Assembly (NCBI GenBank): GCA_021813805.1
Contig: JAKAJL010000027.1
Span: forward strand, 1 to 50,395
Direction: 5' to 3'
Source of the DNA: Pseudomonadota bacterium
Lineage (GTDB): Bacteria > Pseudomonadota > Alphaproteobacteria > Rhizobiales > Beijerinckiaceae
Length of the DNA: 50,395 bases
In this document: in pieces, positions 44,720 to 50,395 of the stretch
How the letters are laid out: the number at the start of each line of letters is the position of its first letter
Numbering within the stretch: position 1 is the first letter of the stretch
Notes under the pieces: model-generated
Database searches by the model: none
The model's input: only the letters and a program-made list of their open reading frames with translations
What the model was told of the DNA's origin: nothing
Translations under genes and position numbers: made by a program

Positions 44720-45439
44720 ATGTGCGTCATCTGTGCAGTCCAGAGCCGTCGCGCTTTCCTGACCAAAGCGGCTTCCGTCGCTGGCGCGGCGGCATTCGCC
44801 GGCGCAGGCCTGCGGCCCGCCTATGCCGCCTCGGCTGAGCCTTCGGGCGGCCCGTCGCCTGAGGAGGCATTCGCGAAACTCAAGGCAGGCAACCAGAAAT
44901 ATCTTGCGGCGCCGCAGCTCTGCGAGGCCGATCTGGCGGCCAGCCGCGCGTCGGTCGCCAAGGGGCAGGCCCCATGGGCGACGGTGCTCGCCTGTTCCGA
45001 CAGCCGCGTGTCGCCCGAGCTGATTTTCGGCGGCGTCGGCCCCGGCGAATTGTTCGTGGCGCGCAATGCCGGCAATGTCGCCGACACGGCGGTGGTCGGC
45101 TCGATCGAATATGCGATCGAGCATCTCCATTGCCCGCTCGTCGTCGTCATGGGCCATGGGCGCTGCGGCGCGGTCGCCGCCGCTTGCGACGTGGTCAGGA
45201 ACGACGCCAGACTGCCGGGCTCGATCGGGCCGATGGTGGCGGCGATCGCGCCAGCCGCGCGAGCGGTCATGAACGAGCCCGGCGACTTCGTCGAAAACGC
45301 CATGCGCCAGAACGTCCGGAACCAGGCGGCGATCGTGCGCAAGAGCGCGATCTTCGCCGGTCTCGCGAAGGCCGGGAAGGTCAAGCTCGTCGCCGCGCGC
45401 TACGATCTCGACACCGGCGCGGTCGAGTTCCTGGACTGA
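44720..45439 (+). CDS. Beta-carbonic anhydrase with Tat signal
   Basis: A 239-residue exported zinc enzyme that interconverts CO2 and bicarbonate. The N-terminus has a twin-arginine motif (SRRAFLTKA) and a hydrophobic stretch ending near AYAASA, so export as a folded protein to the periplasm is expected. Zinc ligands are Cys92 (ACSDSRVSPE), Asp94, His146 and Cys149 (MGHGRCGAV). The ATG at 44720 has AAGG just upstream, and the open frame before it is not leader-like. Three cysteines lie ahead of or near the Tat site (MCVICAVQS). In a CO2-fixing cell it could help supply or trap inorganic carbon, though that is inference and the cbb locus is 34 kb away. Confidence 0.9.
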   Translation: MCVICAVQSRRAFLTKAASVAGAAAFAGAGLRPAYAASAEPSGGPSPEEAFAKLKAGNQKYLAAPQLCEADLAASRASVAKGQAPWATVLACSDSRVSPELIFGGVGPGELFVARNAGNVADTAVVGSIEYAIEHLHCPLVVVMGHGRCGAVAAACDVVRNDARLPGSIGPMVAAIAPAARAVMNEPGDFVENAMRQNVRNQAAIVRKSAIFAGLAKAGKVKLVAARYDLDTGAVEFLD

Positions 45440-45614
45440 TTTTCAAAACCTCCGGCGTCGCAACAAGCAGGGCGCTCCTCCGCCATCGGCATATTATCCG
45501 AATGGATTTCATCTCTTCGTCATCTGCCGTATTCCTGCGCCGAAAAAGCCATGCTAAACCCGGCGCTATATTTGCCGCGGGGCCAGAACTCCGCCAGCGC
45601 AGCGGGAAAAATCC

Positions 45615-47150
<1,536 letters not shown>

Positions 47151-47187
47151 GCGTAAATGGAACGCTAATCATTCAACACGTTGAATT

Positions 47188-47228
47188 CAAAGGCCTTTCG
47201 CTTCATGCGGGAGGCCTTTGCCTTTTTT
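47188..47228 (+). terminator. Rho-independent terminator of pccB
   Basis: CAAAGGCCT (47188-47196) and AGGCCTTTG (47212-47220) form a 9-bp stem with a 15-base loop. CC and TTTTTT (47223-47228) follow. A second small dyad, ATTCAA-CACG-TTGAAT, lies just before it (47171-47186). Confidence 0.75.
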
Positions 47229-47368
47229 GTCAGTGACTTAACCGTAATTCTTCAAATTCGGTCAACGAGGGCAAGTCCAGATTTACGCAACGAATTTAAC
47301 AGATCGAGGCGGCGCGCAATTCAAGGCGTCCGTCTTATCCGGAACCCCACGCGATCGAGTATTCCAAG

Positions 47369-49327
47369 ATGTTGATTTTACCGAATTTTCCAAGATTTTC
47401 GAAACTCGCTTCCGACGCCCGGCTCCAGCAGCAAATCGACAAGGCCCGACTCTCGCAGCTCGAAGCGCATCTTCCTTTGCTTTACAGCGTTCTCGGCTTC
47501 AACGTCCTCACCATCTCGGCCATGTTTTCGCGGGTCGCCCCGCCTGTCCTGGTCTATGCCGCGCCATCGCTGCTCGCTTTGGCCGGCCTCGTTCACGCGC
47601 TCTTCTGGCTTTCCGCGCGCGGCAAAAATATCGATCCGAAGCAGACGGCCGCGATGCTGAAATCCGCCCATCGCTTCGCCGTGGCTTTCGCCCTCGGCTA
47701 TATGTTCTGGACCCTCGTTCTGTTTTTCTTCGGCGACGACCGGCTTCGCATCGAACTGGTCTTCATGGTGATCATCACCAATTTCGTGTCCGGCTTCACC
47801 CTGGCGCATCTGCCGCGCGTGGCGCTCGGGCTCTCGGCGACGGGCGTCCCCATTTATCTTCTGCTTCTGCCCACATTCGGCGATGCGGACACCAGCCTCA
47901 TGGCGCTCAACCTGCTGATGTTCGCGTTGTTTTTCGGCTATATCCTGATCGGCTCGGCGCGCGACCTGACCAAGCTGGTGGATGCGCAACTGCGTTCGGC
48001 CGATCTGGCCAACGAGAACCGGCGTCTGGCCAACACCGACAGCCTGACCGGCCTGCCGAACCGGCGCGAATTCTTCGAGCGTCTCGGACGCGCGATCGAC
48101 GCTGAAACGAGTGGCGGCGGCCTCATCGTCGGTGTCATCGATCTCGACGGGTTCAAGCCGATCAACGACCTGTATGGCCACGCCATCGGCGATCGCGTGC
48201 TCAGGGAATGCGCCGCGCGGCTCGAAACGTTCGCCGGCGGCGGAACGACGATCGCGCGTCTTGGCGGCGATGAATTCGCGCTGTTCATGCGCGGCTTGCC
48301 GAGCGACTTCGAAATTCTTCAGCTCGGCGCCGAGATCTGCGGCGCGCTCAAGGCGCCGATGAATCTGACGGAATTCAACGGCGGCTTGTCGGCGTCGATC
48401 GGTTTCGCCCGTTATCCGCTGGACGCGATGGACGCGCATCGGCTTTATGAGCGCGCCGATTACGCGCTCTATTTCGGCAAGCAGCATCGCCCCGGCGAGC
48501 CTGTCCTGTTCGCGCCCGAGCACGAAAGCAAGATGCTGCTCAATGCGCGAATCCAGCAGGCCTTGCGCGACGCCGATCTCGACAAGGAAATTTCGGTCGC
48601 GTTCCAACCGTTGTTGGATGTCCGCTCCGAACGGATCGTCGGCTTTGAGGCGCAGGCGCATTGGACCAGCCCGGAACTCGGCGCCGTGCCGGCGGAACAT
48701 TTCATCCCGATCGCGGCGCGCGGCGACTCCATCCATCGGCTCACCCGGGTCATTTTGCGCAAGGCCATCGCCGCGGCGCGGGGATGGCCGGATGGCGTCA
48801 GCTTGAGCTGCAATTTCGCGGCGCGCGATCTCGTCTCGGTCAAGTCGCTGAACCAACTCATCGCCTTGATAGAAACCAGCGGCTTCGATCCAGCCCGGCT
48901 GGAGATCGAAATCACCGAAACCGAACTCGTCGGCGATTTCGACCGCATCGCGCGGGCGATCGAGCAACTCCGAGCCTTTGGCGTTAAGATTTCGCTGGCC
49001 GATTTCGGCGCCGGCTATTCGAGCCTCTCATACATCCACCACCTGCCGGTGGACAGGATCAAGATCGACCGCAGTTTCGTTCAGGAAATGCATGGCAGTT
49101 CAGCCGCGCGCGACATTGTCAAGTCGGTGATCGGATTGTGCGACATTCTGAAACTCAATTGCGCGACCGAAGGGGTCGATACCCAGGAGCAGTTCGATCG
49201 GCTGCGCGAATATGGCTGCGATGTCGTTCAGGGCAGTTATGTCGGCCGCGCCGTTGGCGACGAGGAGGTCGCGGCCATGATCGCCGCCGATCGAAGGCTG
49301 GCCAAGCGTCAGGCTTCCTCAGCGTGA
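47369..49327 (+). CDS. Membrane GGDEF-EAL protein
   Basis: A 652-residue protein. Six membrane helices fill the first 210 residues (for example LPLLYSVLGFNVLTISAMF and LMALNLLMFALFFGYILIG). A GGDEF domain follows with DSLTGLPNRREFF and an intact LGGDEFALF, and no RxxD inhibitory site is seen. The EAL domain keeps the EAL-position Glu (GFEAQAHW), the Asn (CNFAARDL), the Glu (EITETELV), the Lys (IKIDRSFV), the Glu (TEGVDT) and the Gln (VVQGSYVG). It has ISLADFGAGYSSLSY where active enzymes have an Asp pair (DDFG). The cyclase half looks competent. The EAL half may be weak or only bind. The ATG at 47369 follows ATTCCAAG. Confidence 0.92.
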   Translation: MLILPNFPRFSKLASDARLQQQIDKARLSQLEAHLPLLYSVLGFNVLTISAMFSRVAPPVLVYAAPSLLALAGLVHALFWLSARGKNIDPKQTAAMLKSAHRFAVAFALGYMFWTLVLFFFGDDRLRIELVFMVIITNFVSGFTLAHLPRVALGLSATGVPIYLLLLPTFGDADTSLMALNLLMFALFFGYILIGSARDLTKLVDAQLRSADLANENRRLANTDSLTGLPNRREFFERLGRAIDAETSGGGLIVGVIDLDGFKPINDLYGHAIGDRVLRECAARLETFAGGGTTIARLGGDEFALFMRGLPSDFEILQLGAEICGALKAPMNLTEFNGGLSASIGFARYPLDAMDAHRLYERADYALYFGKQHRPGEPVLFAPEHESKMLLNARIQQALRDADLDKEISVAFQPLLDVRSERIVGFEAQAHWTSPELGAVPAEHFIPIAARGDSIHRLTRVILRKAIAAARGWPDGVSLSCNFAARDLVSVKSLNQLIALIETSGFDPARLEIEITETELVGDFDRIARAIEQLRAFGVKISLADFGAGYSSLSYIHHLPVDRIKIDRSFVQEMHGSSAARDIVKSVIGLCDILKLNCATEGVDTQEQFDRLREYGCDVVQGSYVGRAVGDEEVAAMIAADRRLAKRQASSA

Positions 49328-49350
49328 GGGCGTCACGCGCGGGAATGAAA

Positions 49351-49385
49351 AATGGCCCCGGCCTCGCGGCCGGGGCCATTCTTTT
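49351..49385. terminator. Hairpin terminator between convergent genes
   Basis: A perfect 13-bp stem, AATGGCCCCGGCC (49351-49363) with GGCCGGGGCCATT (49368-49380), closes a TCGC loop. CTTTTCG follows on the plus strand and TTTCATTCCC on the minus, so it may serve both the GGDEF-EAL gene and the HicA-like gene. Confidence 0.75.
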
Positions 49386-49420
49386 CGTTCCGGCGCGGCG
49401 AAAGCCCCGCGACGACGGAC

Positions 49421-49684
49421 TCAAACTTGAAAGGCGTCGATCGTTACGCCGCAGCCTTCCAGGAATTTCCGCAGTTGCGAAACGTCGTCCTTGGAGAGGC
49501 TGTGATGGTTGCGGTGAAGCATGGTCTTCTGCCCCCTCAGCGTCACTTCGACCCGGTTGCCGCTCTTCATGTCAATCTGCGCGCCCAATGCGGCCAATGC
49601 GTGCTCCGCGTCCTTGAATTCGATATTTGTGCTGATGGGGTGAGTGAAGAAAGCATGCAGGATTTTACGGTCGTGATGATTCAC
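49421..49684 (-). CDS. HicA-like small protein, no HicB partner seen
   Basis: An 87-residue protein that begins with GTG at 49684, with GAGG 7 bases upstream. The pattern HPISTNIEFKDAEHALAALGAQIDMKSGNRVEVTLRG, then MLHRNHHSLSKDDVSQLRKFLEGCGV, resembles the HicA-like (YcfA, double-stranded-RNA-binding fold) small proteins that are common in Hyphomicrobiales. HicA toxins are mRNA interferases normally paired with a HicB antitoxin. No HicB is encoded on either side, so a stand-alone RNA-binding protein is as likely as a toxin. It is convergent with the GGDEF-EAL gene. Confidence 0.55.
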   Translation of the reverse strand: MNHHDRKILHAFFTHPISTNIEFKDAEHALAALGAQIDMKSGNRVEVTLRGQKTMLHRNHHSLSKDDVSQLRKFLEGCGVTIDAFQV

Positions 49685-49866
49685 TTGAACCTCAAGCTCA
49701 TGTTGCCATTTGGTGCAGACCAAGCATAATTCATGCCGCCAAAACGTCCATGACCCATGTCAATACAAAACATTGCCTGACAAACGCTTGACGAATAGCT
49801 TTGGAATCTGTGGCCATTCGCGTGGCGCGCCATTGGAAAGTCTGGCTGGCGGGAGCGACACGCGAT

Positions 49867-49967
49867 TCGATTTCGCTCCGAAATCGAAGTGTCGAGCGCC
49901 CTCTGTTATTTCATTTTGACGCATATTTTTGTCCGAAAAGTCTGTCAGCTTTTCGGAATTATGCCTT
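49867..49967 (+). repeat. Dispersed composite palindromic repeat, copy B
   Basis: A dyad TCGATTTCG-CTC-CGAAATCGA (49867-49887) is followed by TATTTCATTTTGAC, GCATATT (49921-49927), the inner dyad CCGAAAAGTC...AGCTTTTCGG and AATTATGC (49958-49964). The element ends against the ybdD stop codon, which is the TTA at 49966-49968 read on the minus strand. Confidence 0.75.
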
Positions 49968-50190
49968 AGCAGCACCTGAATCCGCCAGTCGAGACGCCGC
50001 CGCCGTAGCGGCGGTCTTCGCGGTTGCGGAAGAACTCGACCCGCGTCATCGGCGTCTCGTCGGGATGGAACTGCCGCCAATGCGCCAGATAGGCCTCGTA
50101 ATCGGGCTGGCCGATCATCAGGGACGCGGTCTGGCGCAATTTGCGTCCGATATTCTTAAGCCTCGACGGGCTGCAATCCAGGCAGATCAT
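49966..50190 (-). CDS. ybdD: YbdD/YjiX-family small protein
   Basis: A 74-residue protein of the YbdD/YjiX (DUF466) family, which in E. coli lies directly after cstA or btsT and supports pyruvate or peptide uptake by those carriers. Family marks are LRQTASLMIGQPDYEAYLAHWRQFHPDETPMTRVEFFRNREDRRYGGG. The ATG at 50190 has GGGAGG upstream. It overlaps the 3' end of cstA by 35 bases in another frame, which suggests coupled translation. Its end abuts repeat copy B. Confidence 0.92.
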   Translation of the reverse strand: MICLDCSPSRLKNIGRKLRQTASLMIGQPDYEAYLAHWRQFHPDETPMTRVEFFRNREDRRYGGGVSTGGFRCC

Positions 50191-50395
50191 CGCCCACCTC
50201 CCGGGTTGTGACGCGTGGATCGGCGTGGGCCTTGCGGATGGTGACGAAACCGGCGGCCATCATGGCGAGAACCAGGGCGATGAAGAGCGCGGTCAGGCCC
50301 GCGTCCACATAGCTGTTGGCGATCACGCGATGCATGTCCTCGACGCTTCTGGCCGGAGCCAGCAACTTGCCCTGGGCCAGGGCGCCGGAGAATTT
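50156..50395 (-). CDS. cstA: Carbon starvation protein A, C-terminal end only
   Basis: The last 79 residues of a CstA-type membrane carrier. The frame enters at the window edge (FSGALAQGKLLAPARSVEDMHRVIANSYVDAGLTALFIALVLAMMAAGFVTIRKA) and shows one C-terminal membrane helix followed by a hydrophilic tail. CstA proteins take up pyruvate or peptides. The rest of the gene lies beyond 50395. It is followed by ybdD with a 35-base overlap, the usual pairing. Confidence 0.88.
   Translation of the reverse strand, partial: KFSGALAQGKLLAPARSVEDMHRVIANSYVDAGLTALFIALVLAMMAAGFVTIRKAHADPRVTTREVGDDLPGLQPVEA

Overview
The window looks like a chromosomal segment of a high-GC alphaproteobacterium of the order Hyphomicrobiales (Rhizobiales). 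The type of methylotroph, phototroph or lithotroph found in Beijerinckiaceae/Methylocystaceae-like families fits best, but I cannot name the genus. Support comes from the fabD-fabG-acpP-fabF-mltG-yicC-gmk order, the short type of ArgC, the adjacent hisI and folE genes, a class I PHA synthase, GTG/TTG starts with good Shine-Dalgarno sites, and a Rhizobiales-style dispersed palindromic repeat. I see no phage, integron, transposase or CRISPR array. Most of the window is ordinary core chromosome.

Layout. 1-40: 5' part of a tRNA-Leu(UAA) on the minus strand, cut by the window edge. 0.2-4.9 kb: a membrane DUF2235 hydrolase, a small exported protein and a cardiolipin synthase. 5.1-11.3 kb: a complete CO2-fixation locus, with cbbL-cbbS-cbbQ-cbbO (form IA RuBisCO plus its AAA+/VWA activase) running left and a divergent LysR regulator, cbbR. 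11.4-13.1 kb: a two-gene unit of a Gly/Tyr-rich exported protein and an LTXXQ/Spy-like protein. 13.6-17.8 kb: a DsbA-like oxidoreductase, an RMD1/YagE-family membrane protein, an MsbA-like ABC exporter and a PaaI-type thioesterase. 17.9-19.9 kb: rplM-rpsI and argC. 20.0-29.6 kb: a second Gly/Tyr-rich exported protein, phaC, a small exported protein, an AlaC-like aminotransferase, a chemoreceptor, hisI-folE and an aminopeptidase P. 29.8-34.5 kb: a large protein that fuses a Gly-rich region to two Spy-like domains, then a small exported protein, prmA, tRNA-Tyr and a periplasmic pentapeptide-repeat protein. 34.6-36.8 kb: a DsrC-like protein beside a LysR regulator, then an N-terminally truncated EAL protein. 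37.0-44.5 kb: the fatty-acid and cell-wall cluster. 44.7-50.4 kb: a Tat-exported beta-carbonic anhydrase, pccB, a membrane GGDEF-EAL protein, a HicA-like small protein, ybdD and the 3' end of cstA.

How it fits together. The cbb genes fix CO2 under CbbR control. The exported carbonic anhydrase could help interconvert CO2 and bicarbonate outside the membrane, but that link is inferred. phaC stores carbon as polyhydroxyalkanoate. pccB and the fab cluster handle acyl-CoA and acyl-ACP metabolism.

The points that best repay a second look are these: (1) a Gly-rich plus Spy-like module that occurs once as two adjacent genes and once as a single fused gene; (2) at least four copies of a composite palindromic intergenic repeat, one of which supplies the ybdD stop codon; (3) a DsrC-like protein that keeps only the inner of the two signature cysteines, next to a LysR gene; (4) two EAL domains that each deviate at a catalytic position; (5) a terminator-like hairpin between a promoter-like sequence and tRNA-Tyr. 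None of these amounts to a clearly new multi-gene system. The Gly-rich/Spy module is the nearest candidate.
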